Positions 56,523 through 64,000 of a stretch of 64,000 nt of DNA are shown piece by piece (the stretch's first letter is position 1; each line of letters begins with the position of its first letter). The DNA is from Chthoniobacterales bacterium. GTDB taxonomy: Bacteria; Verrucomicrobiota; Verrucomicrobiia; Chthoniobacterales; JAATET01. The notes under the pieces were generated by a model, which worked only from the letters and a program-made list of their open reading frames with translations, was not told the origin of the DNA and ran no database searches. The DNA lies in assembly GCA_036569045.1 (NCBI GenBank), contig DATCRI010000087.1, positions 64,381 to 128,380 on the forward strand, written 5' to 3'. Both the position numbers and the translations under genes were made by a program.

Positions 56523-59500
56523 ATGCCCCCCCGAAACTTTCGCGTGCCAAGAAGATTACTTCGCAAAGAAATTCTCTTTCTTGCTGCCGGGGGATTCATA
56601 CTTACCGCCCAGGCAGGCACGCCGCCGAGCAACGATTCCTTCGCGGATCGCACGAACCTTTCTGGGCGGTCGGTCGTCGTTTCGACATACAACACGTATT
56701 CGACTACAGAGCCGGGGGAGCCCTCCATCGGCAAGTTGATTGCGACAAAATCCCTCTGGTGGTCGTGGACAGCACCCTATACCGGCCTGGCGAATTTTAG
56801 CACTTATGGCAGCGGTTCTCCGCTCGCACTCGGCGTCTTCCTCGGGAACTCCCTGAAATCGCTAAGCACCGTAGGCATCTCGAATGCCACACCCTGGACG
56901 CTGCGTTATTACTCCTCCTATCCCTTTTACTATTCCTATCAGCGCATGAACGGCGATGCTGTGAACGTGCCGGTGCGCAGCGGAGAAACCTACCAGATTC
57001 TCGTCGCGGAGCCCGTCTTCGCGAGCGATACCGCAGACTCCACAAACCACGTCGTGCTGGGCATCAATCAAGCTCCCGCCATCCTCTCCGCTGGCTCTGT
57101 GAATGGAGCATTGAGCCAGAGCCTTTCCTATCAAATCAACGCGAGCCACGCGCCTGCAAGTTACAGCGCTCAAGGCCTGCCGCCAGGCTTGTCACTGGAT
57201 GCTTACACTGGGCTTATTAGCGGAACCCCCACGGCGACCGGCGTGTTCGACGCCACGATTTCTGCGACGAATCCCGGAGGCACGGGCAGTGCAATTGTTC
57301 GCTTCGAGATCGCGAAGGCAGATACCACTGCGCGCGCGCCGGAGCTGGCCTGGGGCTACGCCGTTGCGGATGGCACGGTGGGACAAAGTTTCAGTTACTC
57401 TTCCATCAGCGCCAAAAATACACCGACGGAATTTACAACGGACTCCCTGCCGCCCGGATTGACTTGGTATGTGAGTTCCCTCGGCTCGGCGACGGCTTCT
57501 GCTTACCCCTCCGGCACGCCTACTCAAGCCGGCATTTTCAAAACTACGGTTCGCGCCGCAAACGCCGTCGGCTCCGCGGAAGCATACGTGACATACCGCA
57601 TTCGCGAAAAGCCGCCCGTGCCGGTGCTGCAAAGCGCAGCCGCTGCCTATGGCAAGGTAAGGACGTCCTTTTCCTATTCGCTGTATGGGAGCAACATGAC
57701 GGACGGCACTTACGAGTGCGGGACGCTGCCAGCTGGGCTGCAAATGTCCACACTCGGTTCCATTTCCGGGACGCCGACCGAGGCCGGCACCTTCGAAATT
57801 CCCGTCAAGGTGACCAATGCCGCCGGCTCCACAACTGGCACGCTCACTCTCAACATCGCGGCAGCGGATGCTGCTCCGCCGCCTGTCAAAGCTCCCGTCA
57901 TTACAAGCCCCGCAGGAGCCAGTGGCAATGTGGGCACCTCCTTTTATTATGCGACCAACGCCAACACCCCGGGCGCGCAATACACGGCGAGCGGCCTGCC
58001 GGACGGCCTGACGATCAACCCGACCACCGGCGTCATTTCCGGCTCGCCCAAAGCGAGCGGAAATTACACGGCGACCATCACCGCGAGCAACGAGCTCGGC
58101 ACGAGCACGACGACGCTGACTCTTTCCATCGGCATCCAGAGCCTCTTTGGCCTTAGCTCGCCGACCATGGCAAAGGGCGTCGTCGGCAAATCTTTCAGCT
58201 ACCAGCTCATGGCCGGCACTCCCTCCTATCCTGGTCCCTCATATTCTTCGAGTTCCTTTAAAACCACGGTGCCGACTGCAGCCCTACCTCCAGGCCTCAG
58301 CTACACCCCTTCCAGTTATCAATCTTATCCCTATTACAATTTTCTCGGGACCATCACCGGCAGACCGACGACACCCGGCATTTACCGCGTGCCAGTCACT
58401 ACGGTTTATCAAAATCTCACCGCTCAGGCAGTCCTTACGATTGTCGTCTCGGAGACAGTCACCCAGCCTCCGATCATCACCAGCTCGGCTTCGGCCCAAG
58501 GAAAGGTCGGTCAGAGTTTTTCCTATTCCACCAGCGTATCCAATTACGCCGGAAGCTACGCGGCGAGTGGTCTCCCAGCCGGATTGAGCATCAATGCCAG
58601 CACGGGAGCGATTTCCGGCACGCCCACACAAACGGGAACCTATGTCGTCGATCTCTCCGCAACGAACGCGGTCGGCACGAGCCACGCCAAGCTTACGATC
58701 TTCATCGGCCCCACACCCACGGGAACGTTTTACTCCAACACAGCCTACGAAGGGACTGTTGGCATCTCGCTTTCCATCTGGATCAGTTATTCCAATCCCA
58801 CTTCCGACACGCCGACCTACGCAGCCGAGGATCTGCCACCCGGGTTGCAACTCTCAGCCACCGGTTACATCTCCGGCACCCCCACTACTGCAGGCACCTA
58901 TCCTGTCACCATTTCCGCCACGAATGCCGGAGGCACGACGAGCATCGTGCAGACGTTCCTCATTCACGCTGCGCCCAAGCCGCCAGTCCTCACCAGTGAC
59001 CTCATGGCTACGGGCAATGTCGGCGCGTCATTTTCCTATTCCCCTTACACTTCCTCGGCGGGATCAGTGACTTACGAGTTCGGCCAGATGCCACCCGGCT
59101 TGACGGTCAGTAACGGCTGGATCTCTGGCAAGCCAACTCAGTCGGGGACCTACGAGATTCCCATCATAGCTGCAAACGCGGGTGGCTCGACCTCCGGCGT
59201 CCTCACGTTGAAAATCGGGCCGCCAGTGCCACCAAGCCTGTCCACAACTGTCTCTGCACTGGCGCCGCGCGGACAAAATTTTTCCAAGTCGTTTTACCCC
59301 TCCAACACCACGAGCGCCTCGGTCTCGGGCACGTTGCCGGCGGGCATCACCTTCAACGCGCAGAATTTTCAGCTCTCGGGCACGCCGACCGAGAACGGCG
59401 TCTTTCCCCTGGAAATCATACTGAACGGCCCGGGCGGCACGATCACCGTGCCCTTCACGCTCTATGTCACGCCACCGCCGCTACCAGTGGTCACCAGCTC

Positions 59501-62500
59501 GCTGATCGCGAATTTTAGCTCTTCGACTTACAGCTATTTTTATGCGGACAACTACCCGACGGCTTTTTCCGCACAGGGTCTGCCGACGGGGCTCACTTTT
59601 TCTAACGAATCCAGCTACGCCTACGCCTATAAATCCGGGGGCTTCGCGTCTCAAGGGCTGGTTCCTGCCACGATTACAGCGACGAATTTCACCGGCTCCA
59701 GCTCGGCAGTCGTCCATTTCACGAGCAACTCGAACCTTCAGTATGATTTCGGCAAGGCGATGGCGGAAGGCATCGTGGGCGAAGCCTTTTCTTATACGCT
59801 CTACTCCGGCTCGAACACCTTCATGACGGGCCGCGCGTATTTCGCGACAAACCTGCCTCCGGGCCTCGCCATCGACTCCACGACCGGAAAGATCACTGGA
59901 ACACCCACGACGGCAGGCACCTACGCCGTAAATATCACCGCCACCCACAGCTCGTATGTGTCGCTTTCGTTCACACTCATGATTCGCGTGAAAGCTACGC
60001 CCGAGCTTCTTGTCATCACGTCGAACAACGTGATCACCGCTACGCCCGGTCAGTCGATAAGTTACTGGATAGAGACATCCGGAAAGGCCACCAGCTACGC
60101 GCTCACCCCCATTCCGCCGGGCCTCACCTTTGATTCCACCACGGGAAAATTGAGCGGCACGCCCACCACGGCCGGGGAATACAAAGTTCAGGTCAGTGCC
60201 ACGAATGCCGCCGGCACGCGCTCCGCGAATGTCCTTGTGCGAATCGCCACGACACCCGCGGCGCCGATCTTTTATTCGGATCTGAGTCTCCAAGGCTCGG
60301 TCGGCGATAGCTTCAGCTCGTATCTCTCGGCGTCGGACAGTCCGACGAGCTACGCGGCAAGCGGGTTACCGCCGGGGATCACTCTCAAGACATCGACGGG
60401 CGAGCTCTCCGGCACGCCAACGGCCGCCGGAACTTATCTCGCACAAGTCCAGGCCGTGAACGCTGGCGGCACGACGACCGCGAAGCTCGCCTTCGTTGTT
60501 CTGGAGCAGCAGACCCCTATCATTTCCACCGACACCGAGCAGATCGGCACAGTGGGCGACTCCTTCTCTTGCACACTCTCGGCTTTGCACACACCGACCT
60601 CCTTCACGGCCTCAAACCTCCCACCCGGGCTTTCCCTGGATTCCGCAATAGGTAAGATATCTGGAACGCCGACTCAGGCCGGAGATTATCTCGTGCCCGT
60701 GATGGCATCAAATGCGACCGCCTCCGGAGCCGCGACGCTCACTCTGCGCATTCAACCTCGCGTTCCAGGTTGGTTGTCCTCCGCGGCGGCAGCGCAAGGT
60801 CTAGTGGGCGAAAAGCTCTCCATCTCGCTCTATGCCTCGCAGTCGAACTCGACATTTTCCGCCGAGAACCTTCCCGATGGCCTTTCGCTATCGTCCGCTG
60901 GCACGACCATTACCGGCATTCCTACGGTTGCAGGCCAATACGAAATCCCCGTTCATGTGAAGCGGGGCGACACGGAGACCACCTCGATTCTTTCTCTTAC
61001 CATCGCCGCAACGCCCACGGCGCCACCGACCATTACCAGCGCGCTCACGGCATTCGTCGGCTCCGGCTATAGTTACACCCTCTCAACCACAAACCTCCCC
61101 ACTTCTCTCGGGGTCGAAAATCTGCCGACCGGCGTCACATTCGATCCCACAACCGGCGTCATCTCCGGCACTCCGAAAACCTCTGGTGCCACGGACATCA
61201 CCATCACAGCCGACAACGCTATAGGACAAAGCACAGCGACCGTGCGACTCGTCACCATCGCGCCGCCCACATCCATCGTCACCACGAACGCGAATATTTA
61301 TGCCACCGCAAGCATGGCCTTCGCTTACCCAATAGCGTTGAGCACCGAGGTTTACGACCCTTTCTCATATTACTACTACCCACCCTACTTCCCCTACAGT
61401 GGCCCCACGGCGTTGCCTCCGACAATTACTGCGCGCGGCCTGCCGCCGGGCATGTTCTTCAACCCCCTCACGCAGCAAATCGAAGGCACCGCCACTGCGG
61501 CCGGAGATTATTCCGTGGAGCTGACCGCCAGCACGGCTCTCGCCGAGACCACCACGCATATCACGCTTCACGTCAGCGAATCTCCCTCTGCTCCCTCGTC
61601 AACACTTCAAGTTTCCTCGGGCCTGGATCTCGACACCTTCGGCGCCGTGGGCTCGACTTTCTCACTGAATATCTTCCCCGTCGGCCTGGCCACGGAGCTT
61701 GTCTCTACCGAACTGCCGCCCGGCATCGTTCTCTCGAAGGAATACGGTATCTCGAACGGCTTCCGCACGCTTATTGGAAAACTCTCCGGCAGCCCGACGA
61801 AATCCGGCGTCTATCCCGTAAAGTTCACGTTCTCGAACGCGGAGCAAAGCGCCAGCGCCATCGTGACCATTGTCATTCCCGAAGTGCCCGAACTTCCCGT
61901 CTTTTCGGGAGCTGTAGCCGCCTCCGGCACGGTCGGCAAAAACTTCTCCTACTACATCGGCGACGGCTCCGGCTATCTCCTCAACAACGCCGCCACCGCA
62001 TACGGCCTTGCCGACGCGCCGCCCGGCCTGAAATTCGATCTGCAATCTCACCAAATCACGGGCACCCCGACGCAGCACGGCACGTTTTTCGTTCCGGTCT
62101 CCCTCACAAATGCCGGCGGCACCACGGAGGCGACCCTCACGATCTCGATTGCCAGCGAAGAACCCGCAATTCCCCAGATCATCGGCTCAAGCGGCACTTT
62201 ACAGGCTGGTGAGGTCGGCTACATCGGCGAGACATTCACCCTTTCTCTTAAGGCCGACAGCCCCCTGGCCGATCTTACAATCTCGAATCTTCCCGCGGGC
62301 CTGATCCTCCAGAAAAAAGCCGATGGTTTCTGGACGCTTACCGGCACTCCGACGAAAATCGGCACGTCCCATCTTCTCCTCACGGCCACAAACGCTGCCG
62401 GCACCAGCACGATCCCACTCACGCTGAATGTCCGGAGCCTTGACGAGAGCACGCCGCTCCCTCCACCCGAGCCCAGCCCAGCCTCGACGCCGAAGCCGAT

Positions 62501-62783
62501 TGATTCGACTCCTCCCAGTTTGGTCGTTCAGAGCCCCAGCCTCGTCCTCACGAAGAAGTCGTCACTGCTCGTGCGGGGTCGCGTTCTGCACAGGAAGTCC
62601 GGAATCACGGTGACGGCACGCTGGGTCAACACTCTTCCCTGGCGGAAAATTCGCGTCTCTCCATCCGGCAAATTCTCCGTTCTTGTGAGTCCGTTACCCA
62701 AAGGTCTCTGCATATTGACGATTCGTCTGGAAAATTCGTCCGGCAGGAAAAGCGTAAAGAAAATCAAAATCTACCGCAGCTGA
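56523..62783 (+). CDS. Giant secreted protein with about 20 putative-Ig (He_PIG) repeats
   Basis: A 2086-residue protein with an N-terminal signal-like segment (LLRKEILFLAAGGFILTAQAG) after a basic start. A PPC-like domain follows (PPSNDSFADRTNLSG, KSLWWSWTAPYTG; about 30-180), then about 20 He_PIG repeats of roughly 85-90 residues. The repeat hallmark is LPPGLS-x-x-x-x-TG-x-ISGTPT-x-AG near the middle of each. After a Pro/Ser-rich linker (LPPPEPSPASTPKP) comes a basic C-terminal beta domain of about 85 residues ending IKIYRS. There is no autotransporter or sortase tag. Codon use is visibly more A/T-rich than neighbours. A Shine-Dalgarno-like GGAGAAG precedes the ATG. Probably an adhesin or matrix protein. 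Confidence 0.85.
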   Translation: MPPRNFRVPRRLLRKEILFLAAGGFILTAQAGTPPSNDSFADRTNLSGRSVVVSTYNTYSTTEPGEPSIGKLIATKSLWWSWTAPYTGLANFSTYGSGSPLALGVFLGNSLKSLSTVGISNATPWTLRYYSSYPFYYSYQRMNGDAVNVPVRSGETYQILVAEPVFASDTADSTNHVVLGINQAPAILSAGSVNGALSQSLSYQINASHAPASYSAQGLPPGLSLDAYTGLISGTPTATGVFDATISATNPGGTGSAIVRFEIAKADTTARAPELAWGYAVADGTVGQSFSYSSISAKNTPTEFTTDSLPPGLTWYVSSLGSATASAYPSGTPTQAGIFKTTVRAANAVGSAEAYVTYRIREKPPVPVLQSAAAAYGKVRTSFSYSLYGSNMTDGTYECGTLPAGLQMSTLGSISGTPTEAGTFEIPVKVTNAAGSTTGTLTLNIAAADAAPPPVKAPVITSPAGASGNVGTSFYYATNANTPGAQYTASGLPDGLTINPTTGVISGSPKASGNYTATITASNELGTSTTTLTLSIGIQSLFGLSSPTMAKGVVGKSFSYQLMAGTPSYPGPSYSSSSFKTTVPTAALPPGLSYTPSSYQSYPYYNFLGTITGRPTTPGIYRVPVTTVYQNLTAQAVLTIVVSETVTQPPIITSSASAQGKVGQSFSYSTSVSNYAGSYAASGLPAGLSINASTGAISGTPTQTGTYVVDLSATNAVGTSHAKLTIFIGPTPTGTFYSNTAYEGTVGISLSIWISYSNPTSDTPTYAAEDLPPGLQLSATGYISGTPTTAGTYPVTISATNAGGTTSIVQTFLIHAAPKPPVLTSDLMATGNVGASFSYSPYTSSAGSVTYEFGQMPPGLTVSNGWISGKPTQSGTYEIPIIAANAGGSTSGVLTLKIGPPVPPSLSTTVSALAPRGQNFSKSFYPSNTTSASVSGTLPAGITFNAQNFQLSGTPTENGVFPLEIILNGPGGTITVPFTLYVTPPPLPVVTSSLIANFSSSTYSYFYADNYPTAFSAQGLPTGLTFSNESSYAYAYKSGGFASQGLVPATITATNFTGSSSAVVHFTSNSNLQYDFGKAMAEGIVGEAFSYTLYSGSNTFMTGRAYFATNLPPGLAIDSTTGKITGTPTTAGTYAVNITATHSSYVSLSFTLMIRVKATPELLVITSNNVITATPGQSISYWIETSGKATSYALTPIPPGLTFDSTTGKLSGTPTTAGEYKVQVSATNAAGTRSANVLVRIATTPAAPIFYSDLSLQGSVGDSFSSYLSASDSPTSYAASGLPPGITLKTSTGELSGTPTAAGTYLAQVQAVNAGGTTTAKLAFVVLEQQTPIISTDTEQIGTVGDSFSCTLSALHTPTSFTASNLPPGLSLDSAIGKISGTPTQAGDYLVPVMASNATASGAATLTLRIQPRVPGWLSSAAAAQGLVGEKLSISLYASQSNSTFSAENLPDGLSLSSAGTTITGIPTVAGQYEIPVHVKRGDTETTSILSLTIAATPTAPPTITSALTAFVGSGYSYTLSTTNLPTSLGVENLPTGVTFDPTTGVISGTPKTSGATDITITADNAIGQSTATVRLVTIAPPTSIVTTNANIYATASMAFAYPIALSTEVYDPFSYYYYPPYFPYSGPTALPPTITARGLPPGMFFNPLTQQIEGTATAAGDYSVELTASTALAETTTHITLHVSESPSAPSSTLQVSSGLDLDTFGAVGSTFSLNIFPVGLATELVSTELPPGIVLSKEYGISNGFRTLIGKLSGSPTKSGVYPVKFTFSNAEQSASAIVTIVIPEVPELPVFSGAVAASGTVGKNFSYYIGDGSGYLLNNAATAYGLADAPPGLKFDLQSHQITGTPTQHGTFFVPVSLTNAGGTTEATLTISIASEEPAIPQIIGSSGTLQAGEVGYIGETFTLSLKADSPLADLTISNLPAGLILQKKADGFWTLTGTPTKIGTSHLLLTATNAAGTSTIPLTLNVRSLDESTPLPPPEPSPASTPKPIDSTPPSLVVQSPSLVLTKKSSLLVRGRVLHRKSGITVTARWVNTLPWRKIRVSPSGKFSVLVSPLPKGLCILTIRLENSSGRKSVKKIKIYRS

Positions 62784-62792
62784 GCCGGCGTC

Positions 62793-63878
62793 TTACTTCT
62801 GATACGACGCGCCGAAGTATTTCGCGCCAAGCTTGTCGAAGTAGCCGGCTTCAAAAAGGAGCAGGAGCTGCAAGTTGATCGGCTCGCGCAGCGGACTGCT
62901 CTGCGACACCGCGAATCCGTAGTTCACGGGATCGAAGACCGGGCCGACTTCGCGCACGGGAAGCCGCGGATTCATGAAATCGAAGTATTGCACCACCGGG
63001 GCGTCGCCGACCACGCATTGCACCTTGTACTTGAGCAGGTCATCGACCGCCGCATCGAGCGTGGGGAACGCCGAGTAGTTGAGATTGTGGAGCCGGGCGT
63101 AGGTCTCGCTCTGGGAACCGGTGACGAGGCCGATCGACTTGCTCGGCAAATCCTCGGGGCCATGGATGTGGCCCTGGAGCAGGTCCGCAGTCATCGATGC
63201 CGAGAAAATACTCTGCACGTAGACCACCACGAAGAGGCTGGCGACCATCCAGCCCACGAGCACGAGCCGGCCGAGCACGCCCGAAAAACCTTTGTAGGAC
63301 GATTTGCCGAGCACGAGCCCCATCACGTAGTAGAAGGACTCCGCGAGCCCCGCGCCGCGGGTTTGCGGAAAATCGGGATTGTGCCGCCGCTCGAAGGCGG
63401 CCACCACGAAGGTCGCGAGGATCACACCCAGGAAGACACCGCCGAGCACGCGCAAGTGCTCCGGCGCGCACAAGCGCGCAAAGACCTTGGCGAGGTGTCC
63501 GTGCTCTTCGTTGACCATGATCTGCAGGCCCGCGCGGTAAAAAGGCTGGGAAAACTCCACGCGCTTTTCGCGCTCGCTCGTGATGCTGGTGTCGCCTACG
63601 ACGATGTCACATTGGCCGGCGGCAAGGGCTTCGATCGCGGCGTCCATCGTCTCGAAACGCTGGAACGATCCCGCCGGCCAGCCATTCGAGGCTGCCACGC
63701 TCTGCCAAAGCTCGATCGAGAATCCCTCGAGCTGACCATCCTTTGCGGTCATCACGAACGGCGGCGAACCTGCGACCGCCACGCGCAGCGGAGCCGGCGA
63801 TGGTGACGGAGCGGGCGTCTGCGCCCGGGCGGTGAGGCAGGCAAGAAACAGGCAAAGGCAGAAAAGGCCGCGCGTCAT
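62793..63878 (-). CDS. Ionotropic glutamate receptor-like ligand-gated channel (GluR0-like topology)
   Basis: A 361-residue protein with signal peptide (1-19). Ligand-binding lobe S1 runs about 31-135 (LRVAVAGSPPFV, then GDTSITSEREKRVEFSQPF with the carboxylate-binding Arg103). TM1 is about 142-162, a re-entrant pore segment about 176-196 (AESFYYVMGLVLGKSSYKG) and TM2 about 204-226. Lobe S2 is about 245-355, with GDAPVVQYF carrying the amino-group Asp292. This S1-pore-S2 order is that of prokaryotic iGluRs. The pore lacks the TVGYG potassium filter of GluR0, so selectivity is unknown. Confidence 0.88.
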   Translation of the reverse strand: MTRGLFCLCLFLACLTARAQTPAPSPSPAPLRVAVAGSPPFVMTAKDGQLEGFSIELWQSVAASNGWPAGSFQRFETMDAAIEALAAGQCDIVVGDTSITSEREKRVEFSQPFYRAGLQIMVNEEHGHLAKVFARLCAPEHLRVLGGVFLGVILATFVVAAFERRHNPDFPQTRGAGLAESFYYVMGLVLGKSSYKGFSGVLGRLVLVGWMVASLFVVVYVQSIFSASMTADLLQGHIHGPEDLPSKSIGLVTGSQSETYARLHNLNYSAFPTLDAAVDDLLKYKVQCVVGDAPVVQYFDFMNPRLPVREVGPVFDPVNYGFAVSQSSPLREPINLQLLLLFEAGYFDKLGAKYFGASYQK

Positions 63879-63969
63879 GAATTCGGCGGCATGCTGGCGG
63901 ATTTTCCCCCGCCCGAAAAGTCGGGATTGGCGACCGCCCCTCCGCGCCCTACCCTCCAGGCTCCCCCCA

Positions 63970-64000
63970 ATGAAACTTTCACACGCCCTCCTGCTCGCGG
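63970..64000 (+). CDS. Start of a secreted protein, cut by the window edge
   Basis: The last 31 bp open with ATG and encode MKLSHALLLA, which looks like the beginning of a signal peptide. Only ten residues are visible, so nothing more can be said. The 91-bp gap to the divergent iGluR-like gene would hold its promoter. Confidence 0.4.
   Translation, partial: MKLSHALLLA

Noticed and set aside
62784-62812. Possible terminator between the giant Ig gene and the iGluR-like gene
   Set aside because: Only a 5-bp imperfect stem (GGCGT/ACGCG region) could be drawn, too weak to report.

Overview
The window is a 64 kb chromosomal segment with high G+C (roughly 63-66% by eye) and very dense packing: no gene-free stretch exceeds about 250 bp, and many neighbouring genes overlap by 4 nt (ATGA or GTGA). 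There is no rRNA, CRISPR array, prophage or classical insertion sequence. The mix of a PEP-CTERM protease, a delta-60 repeat protein, a giant putative-Ig protein, a GxxExxY protein and a mannosylglucosylglycerate-type gene pair points to the Verrucomicrobiota (or a close PVC relative). That placement is inferred from family content, not from a marker gene.

Layout. 1-3991 (+): the end of ychF, a secreted peptidoglycan-binding protein, tRNA-Arg(CCG) on the minus strand, an MFS transporter and a secreted delta-60 protein. 4009-14046 (-): an apparently continuous run from parB through an acyl-lipid desaturase, FAD oxidoreductase, DUF1365, YjbQ, a CFA-synthase paralogue, DUF1295, a second CFA-like methyltransferase, a TPR protein, an MGDG-synthase-like glycosyltransferase and an ABC-2 permease. 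I read it as a fatty-acyl modification and glycolipid operon of unknown product. 14093-24266: lipoate-ligase-like protein, DD-dipeptidase, lipoprotein, ATP-grasp-like protein, ruvA, hpt, a CrtC/AttH-like lipocalin, rmuC, and a response regulator facing a hybrid kinase. 24278-32731 (-): APS reductase, transketolase, a pentameric ligand-gated channel, an EamA half-transporter, a subtilase and two glycosyltransferase-type membrane or cytosolic genes. 32789-36256: gluQ, the pxpB-pxpC-pxpA 5-oxoprolinase operon and a peroxiredoxin.

36257-47798 is the most regulatory-rich part. It holds a vapBC pair with a palindromic operator and a probable leaderless promoter. Next is blaI plus an unusual M56 metalloprotease/penicillin-binding-protein fusion under tandem BlaI-type operators. 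Then comes an ABC uptake operon (a double-length binding protein, a STAS protein, a permease and an ATPase) interrupted by a 475-bp GxxExxY cassette with 14-bp terminal inverted repeats. A GT4 gene and a divergent GpgS-like gene, probably for mannosylglucosylglycerate, follow. 47858-53190 holds a GH29 fucosidase, a second vapBC-like pair, a GFA protein, an ArsR/SRPBCC pair with a 24-bp palindrome centred on the arsR start, and an AhpD-like protein. 53191-64000 holds carB, a 2086-residue putative-Ig protein, an ionotropic-glutamate-receptor-like channel and the start of a further secreted protein.

Best candidates for new biology: the lipid-modification operon; the BlaR1-like fusion whose sensor half is a complete class B PBP transpeptidase; the GxxExxY cassette; and two neurotransmitter-receptor-type channels (Cys-loop and iGluR folds) in one window. 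Functions come from reading translated sequence and remembered family motifs; no search or structure prediction was run.
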